Assembly: GCA_036346395.1 (NCBI GenBank) | Contig: CM070599.1 | Span: forward strand, 33,967,232-34,031,231 | Reading direction: 5' to 3' | DNA: 64,000 nt | From: Hsuehochloa calcarea | Lineage: Eukaryota > Streptophyta > Magnoliopsida > Poales > Poaceae | Shown here: positions 10,427 through 22,336 of the stretch, piece after piece | How the letters are laid out: every line of letters begins with the position of its first letter | Numbering within the stretch: position 1 is the first letter of the stretch | Translations under genes and position numbers: made by a program | The notes under the pieces: model-generated | What the model saw: only the letters and a program-made list of their open reading frames with translations | What the model was told of the DNA's origin: nothing | The model's database searches: none

Positions 10427-11275
10427 GAGGAAATTATCCTTCGAGGATAAATTGTACCTCGAAACCTAAAAATGTTTTTCTAGCTTACGTACTTCTGATA
10501 AGTACCGAGCCATTGTTGAGTTAGAGCACTGGTACTCTTTCCGATTTGATTCACGACTAGTTGAGAGTCTCCTCTCACGAGTAGTCGGCCAATTGAGAGT
10601 GCTTTCGCACTCGTATGCCGCCTAGCAAACCTTCGTACTCTGCCACATTGTAAGTGGCACGAAAGTTTAATTGTATGGCATACTTTAAGGTTTCTCCGGT
10701 AGGAGATACCAGACCACCCGACCCGAGCCACTTAAAGTAAGTGACCGTCAAAGTACATCATCCATCGGTCGTGGGAATCGTCTTGGGGATTGAGCAGTTC
10801 AGATTTGTCCATTCGGCGACAAAGTGCGCCAAGATCACGGGATTTTATGGCCGTTCGGGACACGAAATGGAGGTCGAACTCCCAAGTTCGTGACCATTTT
10901 GCCATGCGTCCATTGTTTCCTTATTATGGAGGATTGCTCCCAAAGGAAACTCGGGCGCAGACCTGACTATTTTGTGCTTTGAAAATAATGCAGATTTCCT
11001 CGAAGACATGAGGAGGGCATATAGAAGTTTACGGACACGAGGGTAACGCTCCTTAGCCCGTGTAAAACTTCGCTAACGTAGTAAACCGGTCGTTATGCGT
11101 TTTCACGTTCTACGACTAATCTGCGCTTCTTGCTGTGGCGTGGCGACTAGGTAAATTAAGAGCGTCTCTTCGGCTTTGGAGAAACGAGCAGGAGCACTCG
11201 AAAGATACCTCGTGACATCCTCAAAGGCGCGTTTGCCTCGTTCGACCACTCAAAACCTTCATGTCTCCGAGAAGT
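10427..11275 (-). pseudogene. RNase H region of gypsy D (degenerate)
   Basis: The frame 10731-10480 contains LLVRGDSQLVVNQIGKS, the hallmark of the second, plant-type RNase H of Tat-lineage elements, with the aspartate conserved. Upstream (10740-11275) are weaker traces of the RT thumb and first RNase H, including LGAILHN and a tryptophan-rich FVAEWT phrase, broken by frameshifts. A dual RNase H supports assignment to Tat/Ogre/RIRE2-like gypsy. Confidence 0.65.
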
Positions 11276-11980
11276 TTAAAGAAAGGTAGTCCTTTTTCTC
11301 CTAGTCGATGCGATGAAACGACTTAAAGCCGCCATGCACCCAGTGAGTTTGGATTTCCTTTTTGTGTTTGGAGGGACGATCCGGAGGATGGCTTTTATTT
11401 TTGAGATTTGCTTGATTCCTCGTTCGGATACTAGGAATCCAAGCAATTTTCTGAAGAAATTCCAAACACACACTTCTGGATTGAGTTTTAAGCGGTGCTT
11501 TACGAGGTTGTCGAATGTTTCTTGTAGGTCAGTGATATGATTAAGTCTCTTAATGCTTTTTACGACTAGATCATCAACATAGGCTTCCAAATTCCGGCCT
11601 AATTGAGATGAAAAAGTCGATTGCATTAGGCGTTGAAAAGAAGCACCAGCATTCTTTAGACCAAATGGCATTTTGACATAGCAAAAGGTACCAAATGGAG
11701 TAATGAATGCGGTCTTTTCTTCATCGTTTAAACACATATTGATCTGGTGGTATCCAGAATATGCATCTAAAAAACTTAATATCTCACAACCTGCAGTTGA
11801 ATCAACCAGCTGATCGATACGAGGTAAAGGGAAATCATCTTTTGGACAAGCTTTATTAAGATCAGTAAAGTCCACGCACATACGCCATTTGCCGTTTGAC
11901 TTTTTGACCATTACTGAGGTTAGCCAACCACACGGGTGGTTGACTTCTCTTATAAAGCACGCTTTAAGTAGCTTATCCAA
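11276..11980 (-). pseudogene. Reverse transcriptase of gypsy D
   Basis: This minus-strand frame of 234 codons covers the fingers and palm of a Ty3/gypsy RT. Visible blocks in order are WRMCVDFTDLNKACPKDDFP, FLDAYSGYHQI (catalytic aspartate), FGTFCYVKMPFGLKNAGASF and YVDDLVVKS (catalytic pair). The catalytic motifs are intact, but the frame is cut off from protease upstream and RNase H downstream by stops. It is the best-kept part of the element and the best region for lineage placement. Confidence 0.92.
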
Positions 11981-12527
11981 CTCGATTTAATAGCATCTCG
12001 TCGATCGGGGCAAATCTCGTAATTTTGTTTCTGGTACTTTATCGGCCGTAAAGCTAGCTTGTGCTCGATCACCTTCACGGGACTCGGGCATGTCGGATGC
12101 TTGCCACGCAAAGACATCTGCGTTAGCTCGGAGGAAGGTAATGAGGGCGTCTTCCTATTTGGGGTCGGAAGTCTCCCCGATGCGAACAGTCTTCGAGGGT
12201 TCTTCTGCGTCCAGAGGAACCTCTTTGACTTGGTCGTTCGGCTTTGGTGCAGCTTTGAGGCCGACTTGCTAGTCGGTGACTTTCATCTCGAGTTGGTATT
12301 TGACCAACCATCTCGAGGATCGACGGTCGCAGACTATCGCCATCTTTTGTCACATCGAATGGTGATCACTCCTTTGGGACTGGCATCTTAAGACATTGAT
12401 ACGTAATGAGTAGCCATTAAGAATTTTGCCAAAGTTGGTCGTCCGAGTATGGCGTTATATCTTTGATCGAAATCGACCACATCAAAGGAGACTTTCTACG
12501 TCTCGAAATTACTTGGTGAGCCAAATG

Positions 12528-12811
12528 TTAAAGGAAGAGAAACTTGGCCAATGGGTTTGGCGAAGACCCCGTGCGATTCCATGAAAGGAATATCGTCATC
12601 GCCTTACCTTTGTCCCGGTACTTGCATCTCGTCCGGGCTTTAGTAAATAATATGTTCAAAGAATCGCCACCATCAACCAACACTCGATTGACCCGACGGT
12701 TGTTGATGGTGGGTTCGACCACAATCGGATATCGACCTGATCGACTCGTAGTGATTGGGCAGTCATCCTTCTCAAAAGAGATGGTAACTTCTGACGATGG
12801 TCAACGATTAT
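12528..12811 (-). pseudogene. Aspartic protease fragment of gypsy D at truncation point
   Basis: The phrase VNRVLVDGGDSLNILF is the retropepsin active-site region of Tat-type gypsy elements (usual motif DGGSS). The frame is short and mutated. The gag and 5' LTR that should lie to the right are absent, because copia C sequence starts at 12812. The interval 11981-12527 links protease to RT and is degenerate. Confidence 0.7.
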
Positions 12812-14021
12812 TGTGCAGGTTGCTTGGTGGTCAACGATGGTCAACGGCGAGGATGATCAGGACTAGGCTTGGAGAGCTGAGGTCCAGAACGATCGACGAT
12901 GCCGGGTGAGGTCAATGTACTCAAGCGTGGTGCAAGATGGACAAGGGTGACTTATTAGCTAATCCGAGACGCAAGATGGCGCAAGGTGTAGCTAGTTAGG
13001 TCAAGGGATGTTAAAGACGGCGCATTAAAATACGTGCGTAAGTGTCCCGTTTGTTTTGGGCCTTAACGGAAGCCCAACAGGATCAAACATCTAGAAGGTC
13101 TAAGCCTCCACTATAAATAGGAGAGGGAGGTGGCTGCACCTCCTCTTCGCCTTTTTGCTATTTTTGTAAACCCTAATTTCCTACGGAGAGCTTTGGTGGA
13201 GGCTAGGGTTCTTGATATTTGATGTGATTTTCGTGCTCTTGGATTGAGCATTGTCCTCCATTGATGGAGAGGCTGTAAGCTCATATCATATCAATCAATC
13301 AAAGGAAAGTTTGATCAATATTTTGTCTCATTGCGTTCTTTCTCTCTATTTGATGATTTTAGGTATTTCTTTGATCCGTGAGTTTTTGCTTGGTTTCTGA
13401 CGTGATCTAGCTTGCTGTGACGTGTGGGAATGTATCTAGGATCATCTTGATCATTAATCACCCACGAGCAAGAGCTTTGACCTAGTTTTCGTTTTGACCC
13501 GGTTTTGAACCTCTCTTCAATCAAATCAAAAAGGATCGCTATTCTTTTTAGAATTATCACAATCTTCGATTGGAATAGCTTCCTGATATCATAGAGAAGG
13601 TGTGTTCCAAGTTTCATCAAGTTTGGATTAGTAGATCAAAAGTTTCATCTATTTTCATCTTCGTTATCGGGGCTGTTCTTCTGTTCTGGAGGAAATCGGT
13701 GAGACCGCCCAAGGCCAGAGGTCAGGCTGCCAGGGAATTGGTCAGACCGCCCAAGGTTAGAGGTCAGACCGCCAGGGAATCGGTCAGACCGCCAAAGGCC
13801 AGAGGTCAGACCGGTAGTGCATTGAATTGTTTCAATCTTTGTTGTTTTTGTCGTATTGCTTAGGGTTTTAAATTGGATTCAATATTAGTCTTCCGTTGTA
13901 CTGATATACTGATCTTCATAGCTTCCATAGCTACTGGAGTGAAATATTATTGAATCAATTATTTGTGAAAAAGATAGCGTGCTCCTATTCACCCCCCTCT
14001 AGTCGTCTTTTCGGTCCAACA
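12812..14021 (+). repeat. 5' LTR of copia C, truncated at its start
   Basis: This matches 20415-21605 closely over its whole length: in about 190 bp compared (13139-13330) only three differences are seen, all transitions. A TATA box CTATAAATAG is at 13111-13120. The end is CCAACA at 14021, followed directly by the primer-binding site. The 3' LTR begins about 266 bp earlier than the homology does, so this copy has lost the first part of U3. Near 13700-13815 there is a run of GGTCAGACCGCC-type repeats. Confidence 0.85.
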
Positions 14022-14079
14022 AGTGGTATCAGAGCCCGGTTAGTTCAATCTTGATCTTAACCGGTCACTGAACTTGGCG
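14022..14079 (+). other. Primer-binding site and short leader of copia C
   Basis: TGGTATCAGAGC at 14024-14035 is complementary to the 3' end of initiator methionine tRNA, the standard primer of plant copia elements. The gag start codon follows within 50 bases. Confidence 0.92.
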
Positions 14080-15533
14080 ATGGATAGATACTCTACAAAG
14101 CCGCATATCTTCGATGGGCACGACTATGCCTATTGGAAGAATCGCATGCGAGTCTTCCTTGAGAGCGAAGGACACGGTATATGGGAGGTTGTTCGAGTCC
14201 CGCTCGTGGTGCCCGAAGTTGCTACGCCGGCTTCAGAAGCCCTTTTGGCTAACAACAATAGGGCTAAAAATATCTTGTATGGCGGGCTTGGGAGACAGGA
14301 GTATGATCGGATTTGCAATCTTGAGACTGCGCATGAGATATGGAACACTCTCAAAACTTACCATGAGGGTTCGTTCCGAGTCAAGAAAGTACGCCAAACA
14401 GTCTATAAGCGTGAATACAACAAATTCGAGATGCGTTCTGGAGAGAGCATCGATGACATTTTCAGTCGCTTTAATAAAGTGATAAATCAGATGAAAGCTG
14501 TTGGTATTGAATATTCTCAATCTGAAAATGCCACTCAAGGGATAAAGGCTACAACCATTGAGGAGAATGTAAACCTTTCTTATCTGACTTTGGAGCTGCT
14601 CTATAGCAAGCTCAAGACTCATGAGATCAAGAGGATTGATCATCCCAAGAAGGAAAACATAGCTTTGGTTGCAGACCCGGTCAAGAGAGCATCTGATGGG
14701 TCTTTTGAGTCTTCTTCTGGATTTTCGCTTGCAGGTTTATCTACAATCCATGAAGAGGAGTTTGAGAGTATCCCTGAGGCTGAGTTGGCCCTCATAGTCA
14801 AAAAGGTGACACGAGCCAACAACAATATGAGAAACAGAAAAAGAGGAGGTCCCGTGACTTGCTATGAGTGTGGTGAGCTCAATCATATTCGGGCAAATTG
14901 CCCTAAGCTGAAAGGTAAGAGTAACCATAAGGAGGGAAAGCCAGCTTGGAAGAAGGCTCAATGGAACAACTCAAGGTTTGATACTGCCAAGCTGACGAAG
15001 GCCGCTCACCGGGTGCTTGCCGCTTTTGAGGATCTATCATTAAGCGATGTGGACTCGGGAGCGAGGAGGACAAGGAGGAGGAGATCCCTCAAAACAAGAA
15101 GAAAGGGAAGGCAAAGGACTTCACCGGCTTGTGCTTCATGGCCGACTCCGTTGATGACGACAACAATGAGGTATCTCCTTCCTATGATGTCCTTTCTGAT
15201 AGATGTGAATCTATGTTTGAGCAACTTATGAGTCAGGATAAGGCTTTAGAATATATCATGGTTAGGAACAAGGATTTAGAGTCTCAAATAGGTAACTTGA
15301 CTTTAGAACTTGAGAATGCTAATAGTCTTGAATTTGATGAATGTTCATCTTGCCATGCTTTGCATTCAGAATTTGCTAAACTGCAATCTGCTCATAATAT
15401 TGCCTTGCAACAACTTGAAAATGCTAGGACTGAGATAGTTGAGGTTAAATCTGCTCCATGTGAAAAATGCTTAGAGTCTAGCAAGTTAGTTGTTTTGGAG
15501 CTGTTGATTCTAGCCTTTGCACTTTCTGCCTAG
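14080..15533 (+). pseudogene. Gag of copia C (frameshifted)
   Basis: The ATG at 14080 begins MDRYSTKPHIFDGHDYAYW, a typical copia capsid start. The zinc knuckle CYECGELNHIRANC (C-x2-C-x4-H-x4-C) is intact near 14860-14900. At about 15055 the original frame is lost; the following 134-codon frame (15129-15533) continues the same protein in another frame with a glutamate- and leucine-rich, probably coiled-coil tail. A second frame change near 15490 ends it. Long gag tails of this kind suit the SIRE/Maximus lineage. Capsid function is lost unless the shift is recent and polymorphic. Confidence 0.85.
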
Positions 15534-16060
15534 AACGCGAACATGAAGTCAAAGATATCTTAGAAGCAGCTATAGCTAAATATGCTAAGCTTAAAGACAA
15601 TATTGAGTCTTCTACATGTGCTTCATATCCTGCTCTTAAACTTGAAACTACTTTATATAAGGAGAAATATGCTAGAGTCATTTAAGGTAAAACCTGTGAA
15701 TCATATGTTAATGAGACTATATTTAAGAAAAATGCTTGTCGGGTGCTTGATTCAACTGGTGAGCTTGTTTTTGGAATTACTAGAGTTGCTAGGATTTTTG
15801 GAGCTGAATTTTCTGAATCTCTTGCTGGCTCTCTCAAATGCTTGATTTCATCTTTTTCTTCTGAGTTCTGGCTCTGGCACCGTCGTTTTGGGCACATTGG
15901 TTTTGATCATCTGACGCGAGTTAGCAACCTTGAGCTTATGAGAGGTTTGCCCAAACTCAAAGCCGTCAAAGATGCTTTTTGTGCGCCCTGTAGGTATGAC
16001 AAACAAGTTGCCGCCTCACACCCTTCAGTGACTATGGTCAACACCGACGAACCGGGATAG
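15534..16060 (+). pseudogene. Gag-tail and GAG-pre-integrase region of copia C
   Basis: The 105-codon frame 15743-16060 contains WLWHRRFGHIGFDHLTRVSN and CAPCRYDKQ, the H-x(n)-H-x(n)-C-x2-C zinc domain preceding copia integrase. A recognisable DSG/DTG protease site is not visible between gag and this block, so the protease seems deleted or decayed. The frame ends at a TAG just before the integrase core. Confidence 0.8.
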
Positions 16061-16648
16061 TTGCTTCATATGGATACTGTTGGTCCTGCTAGAGTTCGGT
16101 CAGTTGGTGAAAAATGGTACATTCTTGTCATAGTCGATGATTTTTCTAGATATACTTGGATGTTCTTTCTTGCTTCGAAGGATGAAGCTTTGGAGTTTTA
16201 TTATGATCTGATTCTTCGTTTGGCTTCTGAACTTCCGGGTGCCTTGAGAGTGATCCGCAGTGACAATGGCACGAAGTTCAAGAATGCATCATTTGCTTCT
16301 TTTTGTGCTGAGCGTGGTATTGAGCATCAGTTCTCTTCTCCACACGTCCCTCAGCAAAATGGCGTTGTGGAAAGGAAGAACAGGACCCTAGTCGAGATGG
16401 CTAGGACGATGCTAGATGAGTATAGCACACCGATGAGATTTTGGGCCGAAGCTGTTGCTACTGCTTGCCGTATTGCTAATCGTGTCTTTGTGAGACCTTC
16501 TTTGGGCAAGACTGCTTATGAGCTTCGTTTTGGTAGAAAACCCTCTGTCTCGCACTTTCGAGTCTTTGGATCCAAGTGTTTTATTCTCAAGACAGGTAAC
16601 CTAGATAAATTTGAGTCTAAAACTTTTGATGGTTTATTTCTAGGTTAA
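16061..16648 (+). pseudogene. Integrase core of copia C
   Basis: All three catalytic residues are visible: the aspartate in VIVDDFSRYTWMFF, the aspartate in RSDNGTKFKN, and the glutamate in NGVVERKNRT. The frame is open for 195 codons between stops at each end. The following segment (16649-17136) is the acidic linker between integrase and RT and carries at least two stops. Confidence 0.9.
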
Positions 16649-17136
16649 CCCGCACATTCGAGGGGTTTTCGGGTTTTTAATACTAAAACTAACCTTGTTC
16701 AGGAGACATGCAATATCACTTTTGATGAGACTAACCCTGGAGCTAGATCAGATATTTCAGGAGATACACAGGTGACAGAAAGCATATTTATAGAGGAAGA
16801 TGATGAAGGACTCGATGATGTTCTTCCACCTGCTGCTGTTGACGCTCCTATTCCAGCACAAGACCCTGTTGTGACTACTTCGCCTTCAGATGAGGCTCAT
16901 ACTGCATCTTCATCATCAGCAGTACCTGTGGGGGTCGAATAGATGTTTTCCTCTCCGGGTGCGCCACTTCACATTCAAAGGCAGCACCCTCCGGATCAGA
17001 TAATAGGTAATCTCCATGAGCGAGTCACTTCTCCAAGTATAATGATCCAAACCTCTACTCTCATTCTGCTTTTGTTGCGTCTTTTGAACCCCGCGATATA
17101 TCACATGCTTTATCAGATTCTAGCTGGGTTAATGCC

Positions 17137-18258
17137 ATGCATAAGGAGTTAGAGAATTCTGAGAGAAATAAAATTTGGAACCTAGTAGAACCTCCTAGTG
17201 GCCATAATGTTATAGAAACCCGCTGGGTTTTCAAAAACAAACAAAATGAGGATGGTTCTGTAATTAGAAACAAGGCTAGGTTGGTAGCTCAGGGCTTTAG
17301 ACAAGTTGAGGTGTTGAATTTTGATGAGACTTTTGCTCCTGTTGCTAGACTAGAAGCCATTCGTATTCTGCTTGCATTTGCTGTATCTAAAGGTTTTAGA
17401 TTATATCAGATGGATGTCAAAAGTGCCTTTTTAAATGGTTTCATTGAGGAGGAAGTTTATGTTAGGCAACCCCCGGGCTTTGAGAATCCGAAGGACCCAA
17501 ATCATGTGTTCAAGCTATCCAAGGCCTTGTATGGTCTTAAGCAAGCCCCTAGAGTCTGGTATGATAGACTTAAGACCTTATTGCTTAAGAATGACTTTGA
17601 GATGGGTAAGGTAGACAAGACTTTGTTCATTGTTAGGCGTGGTGATGACTTCCTGCTTGCTCAAATTTACGTTGATGATATTATCTTTGGTGGTTCTTCT
17701 AATGCTCTTGTTTCCAGCTTTTTTGAGACTATGTCCAGGGAATTTAAGATGAGTATGATGGGAGAGCTCAATTACTTTTTGGGGCTTCAAATCAAGCAAT
17801 GCAAGGAAGAGATCTTTATCCATCAGATGAAGTACACTAAGGACTTGCTCAAACATTTTGACATGGGTGACTGCAAGCCAATCTCCACTCCCATAGCAAC
17901 TTCGACTGTTTTGGATCCAGATGGGGAAGGAGAAGCCGTGGATCAACACGAGTACCGTAGCATGATCGGTTCCCTTCTGTACCTGACGGCCTCGAGACCG
18001 GACATCCACTTCACGGTCTGCCTCTGTGCGAGGTTTCAGGCGTCTCCGAGGACTTCCCATCGCCAAGCTGTTAAGCGCATATTCAGGTATTTACACTCTA
18101 CCCTTCTGTATGGCATTTGGTATTCCTGTTCGTCATCATTGTCCATTCGGGGGTTTTCTGATTCTGATTTTGCGGGCTGTCGGCTTGATAGGAAGAGTAC
18201 CTCAGGCACTTGTCACTTTCTAGGCACTTCTCTTGGATGTTGGTCTTCTAGGAAGTAG
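17137..18258 (+). pseudogene. Reverse transcriptase of copia C
   Basis: This 373-codon frame spans the copia RT: RWVFKNKQNEDG, KARLVAQGF, YQMDVKSAFLNGF (first catalytic aspartate), LYGLKQAPRVWYD and IYVDDIIFG (catalytic pair), then the connection and start of RNase H. All catalytic motifs are intact. It ends at a TAG within the RNase H region. Of all retroelement genes in the window this is the least damaged. Confidence 0.95.
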
Positions 18259-18621
18259 TCTTCTGTTGCACAATCCACTGCTGAAGCTGAATATGTAGCT
18301 GCTGCTAGTTGCTGTAGTCAGATTTTATGGATGGTAACCACTATTAAGGATTATGGGTTAAATTTTGCTAGTGTTCCTCTTTTCTGTGATAACACTTCTG
18401 CCATTAATATTGCTAAGAACCCTGTGCAACACTCTAGGACCAAGTACATAGATATTCGTTATCACTTTTTTAGAGACCATGTCGAGAAAGGTGATATTGT
18501 GCTACACTTTGTGGAGTCCGAGGCTCAACTGGCTGATATCCTCACCAAGTCTTTAGACCCAACTAGGTTTGCCACCTTGAGAAGCGAGTTAGGGGTAATT
18601 TATCCCTATGGGTTGGTTTGA
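18259..18621 (+). pseudogene. RNase H end of copia C pol
   Basis: After the TAG at 18256-18258 the frame continues with STAEAEYVAAASC and, from 18331, FCDNTSAINIAKNPVQHSRTK and DHVEKGDIVLHF, then ADILTKSL. These are the conserved C-terminal blocks of copia pol. The protein ends at TGA at 18619, beside a first GAGGGGGAG purine run. Confidence 0.92.
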
Positions 18622-20148
18622 GGGGGAGTTCGATCTTTTCTGATCTTACCTTCTTCTTTTGATCTTTTCTTTTTCTTTTTCTGAACTTATTGATCTTTTT
18701 GAACTTTTTAGGTTTTTAGGTTTTTTTATTGCATCTCATTGTATCATATTGCATTCATATAAAAAATACAACAAGTGGTATGAAAAAAAATCCAAAAATA
18801 TGCATTGTAATATAAGATTTTCTGCTTATCTTTTAAATTTAATGAAGCTTTGCCTATTACCCTTTGGAGCTTTAGTGTTTCAATTCTTGCTCAATGCCAT
18901 GTCTAGTTCTTTGACTTGCTAGAATTATCATGTTTTCATATATACAGATAAGTCTTTGCTGTATGAGCTAGAACTCTAAAACAACTCGAACTAAAAACTG
19001 CAATTTGTGGATGTTTTAGCTAGTTACACAATTAGTGCTCCTTTTGTGACATTGGCCCTGTCAGAATTGCTTTGTTAGCTCTTGAATCTAAAATTGACCA
19101 TTACTTGAGCTTTTTGTGTTCTTGGGATTCTAAAACTGCTCTTGTGAAACATGAAAAATCAAGATTGTCTTATGCTTAAATTGTGCCAAACTATTCTTAC
19201 GAGACTGCTTGTTAAAGACATAAACTTGGAGATAGTTTGATGATCCAAACGATCTCATGGGGACTGCTTGTCAGAAATGACATGAACCTCAAGATTTATC
19301 GCCCTAGTAAAAGCTTAGGAAGAGTTTGTGGATGGCTCCTAGTCCAGGATCTTCTTCACTAAGATATACATTTAGTCAACTTTTGGTCGAAGCTTAGGAT
19401 GAGTTTGTGGATGGCTCCTAGTCCAGGATCTTGTCACTAAGTTAGATCATTAGTCAACTTCAATATTCAGTGCAAATGAGAAAACTGTTGACAAATGGGC
19501 TTTTGAGAAATTTGAGCAAAATGATTCAATACAGGACCTGATTGACTCTTAATGTAGTCTTAATGATTCAATACAGGACCTGATTGACTCTTAATTTAGT
19601 CTTTGTTAGATTTTTGATCTCACTCTGACATTTTGACATGGCCAGTTTCACTTTAGGATCCCTGTTGATGAACTTGCCGAATTTGAAGTTTTGCTTAAAT
19701 TGATCAAATCTACTGCTTTACTTTTGAGCCTTCGTGCTTAGCTTTGATATATATGTCTTATCATGATCTTGCTAGCGTTGTTAGGCTTGATATGCTGTTT
19801 GTGCAATATTAGAGATGCTAGATTGTTCTTTTGAGTAATCTCCAAAGCTTCTTGTAATCAAAAATTGAAGAATACAAAAAATGAAGCCACTCCATTGCAT
19901 TTCATGCATACTCCTTCTTGTACTTCTTTCTTCATTCTGCATTTGTTATCTCTGGACGAGAGGAAGACGTGATTCCTTGATGACTCCATTGTCAAAGGGG
20001 GAGAAGATGTGTTAAAATGTGTTAATGTTGTACATAGGGGGAGAGAAGATGTTTGGAGAAGATGGATATTTCAATGCTGGGAGAAGATATATCATTGGTC
20101 TACAAAGGGGGAGAAGATATATAACAATGATAAAAAAGGGGGAGAAAT
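18622..20148 (+). other. 3' non-coding region and polypurine tract of copia C
   Basis: About 1.5 kb without a supported ORF. It contains a 76-bp spaced duplication (GAGTTTGTGGATGGCTCCTA at about 19324 and 19400) and a 42-bp tandem duplication (ATGATTCAATACAGGACCTG at about 19519 and 19561). Several AAAGGGGGAGAAGAT-like purine runs occur between 19990 and 20147. The last one, AAAAAAGGGGGAGAAA at 20132-20147, directly precedes the inferred 3' LTR and is the likely polypurine tract. SIRE-type elements may carry an env-like ORF here; none is visible. Confidence 0.75.
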
Positions 20149-21605
20149 TGAAAATTTAACATTTTTTGAAATCTGTGGATCTTAGTGAGTGGGAGTTTTT
20201 GAATTGCGTTCTTATTGTCTTATTGACTCTTCTGAACTTGAATTGCATTTATTAATCCTCACAATGATCGTAGGTCCATTGAACAATTGTTCTTTCATAT
20301 GGACATATATGGTGCATGAGTTTCAGGGCATATATGGTGCATGATGCATGTTTTGACTAACATAGGTCAAGCTGTGAACAACTTGTTTCCAAATTCGGTT
20401 TACTTGTCTATTGTTGTGCAGGTTGCTTGGTGGTCAACGACGGTTAACGGCGAGGATGATCGGGACTATGCTTGGAGAGGTGAGGTCCAGAACGATCGAC
20501 GATGCCGGGTGAGGGCAATGTACTCAAGTGTGGTGCAAGATGGACAAGGGTGACCTATTAGCTAATCGAGGCGTAAGATGGCGCAAAGTGTAGCTTGTTA
20601 GGTCAAGAGATGTTAAAAATAGCGCATTAAAATGCGTGCGTAAATGTCCTGTTTGTTTTGGGCCTTAATGGAAGCCCAACAGGATCAAACATCTAGAAGG
20701 TCTATGCCTCCACTATAAATAGGAGAGGGAGGTGGCTGCACCTCCTCTTCGCCTTTTTGCTATTTTTGTAAACCCTAATTTCCTACGGAGAGCTTTGGTG
20801 GAGGCTAGGGTTCTTGATGTTTGATGTGATTTTCGTGCTCTTGGATTGAGCATTGTCCTCCATTGATGGAGAGGCTGTAAGCCCATATCATATCAATCAA
20901 TCAAAGGAAAGTTTGATCAATGTTTTGTCTCATTGCGTTCTTTCTCTCTATTTGATGATTTTAGGTCTTTCTTTGATCCGTGAGTTTTTGCTTGGTTTCT
21001 TCACGTGATCTAGCTTACTGTGACGTGTGGGAATCTATCTAGTATCATCTTGATCATCAATCACCCACGAGCAAGAGCTTTGATCTAGTTTTCGTTTTGA
21101 CCCGGTTTTGAACCTCTCTTCAATCAAATCGAAAAGGATCGCTATTCTTTCAAGAATTATCACAATCTTTGATTGGAATAGCTTCCTGATATCATAGAGA
21201 AGGTGCGTTCCAAGTTTCATCAAGTTTGGATTAGTAGATCAAAAGTTTCATCTATTTTCATCTTCGTTATCGGGGTTGTTCTTCTGTTCTGGAGGAAATC
21301 GGTCAGACTTCCCAAGGCCAGAGGTCAGACCGCCAGGGAATCGGTCAGACCGCCCAAGGTTAGAGGTCAGACCACCCAAGGCTAGAGGTCAGACCGCCAG
21401 TGCATTGAATTGTTTCAATATTTGTTGTTTTTGTCGTATTGCTTAGGGGTTTTAAATTGTATTCAATATTAGTCTTCCGTTGTACTGGTATACTGATCTT
21501 CGTAGCTTCCATAGCTACTGGAGTGAAATATTATTGAATCAATTATTTGTGAAAAAGATAGCGTGCTCCTATTTACCCCCCTCTAGTCGCCTTTTCGGTC
21601 CAATA
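20149..21605 (+). repeat. 3' LTR of copia C (about 1457 bp)
   Basis: Inferred start TGAAAATTT follows the polypurine tract directly. From 20415 onwards it matches the 5' LTR to its end at 21605 (CCAATA, the 5' copy having CCAACA). The TATA box CTATAAATAG is at 20713-20722. The GGTCAGACCGCC repeat block recurs near 21300-21390 with a different copy arrangement from the 5' LTR. The first 266 bp have no counterpart in the 5' LTR. Confidence 0.8.
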
Positions 21606-21717
21606 GTAGAAGACCGGCTACCTTTCCAGGGACAAAGCCAACATAGTTTGGATCATAATATTGAGTCTACTCTGGAATCTGAAGGACGGGCTCAAGATGT
21701 AGCTTGACATAATCTTG

Positions 21718-22336
21718 CTAGGGCAAATTCAGTGCTTCCTCAAAATGGTGCTTGGTGGTAGAATAGTGCACTGAACCGATCATCCAACAAAGAGTGGCCA
21801 AGTTTGAGGCAATGTGGATGGTGGCACCAAACTGACGGATGATGTATTCATTAAAATTGCACTTCAAACTGGCTATTCCATCTAGACCAGCTCCCCGAAA
21901 ATGATAATCCAATTCTTCATAGCCAGTTTGATCATTAAGATAATTCCAGTTAACATACACGTGAATGGCAAGCTGCTTGTGCATGAACACATGATTGTAG
22001 GTATCCTCCTGGAAGAGAGTACGAAAGTGTGCATCTGTTGTAGTCCTGGGCATCTTATACTGGTTCTCGTGCCTCAGCATCATAAGGTCTTCATTTTTTT
22101 ATTGAGTCGAGGTCAACTCGATGCTCTTCTTGGAAAGGCTGGACTGGGTCATATTCCTGATAATCATGGTTCATTTCTTTGCTGTCACTGGCAACCGGTG
22201 ATAGGGAGGGTTGACGAGGTTCCTCGGCACTCTCGGAGTCGCTGTGATCAACGGGAGGATGTCGAGTGGCTTGCCGGCGAGGAAGAGTGCGAGACGAATA
22301 TGCCCCTGGATTTCTAGCAGTCTTTGTCCTGGGCAT
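21718..22336 (-). pseudogene. Accessory ORF of a grass retroelement, N-terminal part
   Basis: The minus-strand ATG at 22336 (MPRTKTARNPGAYSS) opens a basic, low-complexity leader. After a frameshift near 22085 a second frame (22083-21718) carries KCNFNEYIIRQFGATIHI and LCWMIGSVHYS. This pattern (FNE..IRQF.AT, then W..G) is that of the plant-specific ORF seen beside gag in unclassified grass retroelements. Function unknown. It ends shortly before the copia C LTR; the matching C-terminal type sequence is at 5580-5867. Confidence 0.5.

Noticed and set aside
14024..14035. Possible tRNA gene fragments at TGGTATCAGAGC sites (also 26123-26135)
   Set aside because: Only the short 3'-end complement is present, adjacent to LTRs or gag; these are primer-binding sites.
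17578..18066. 162-codon minus-strand ORF
   Set aside because: Opposite-strand shadow of the copia C reverse transcriptase.
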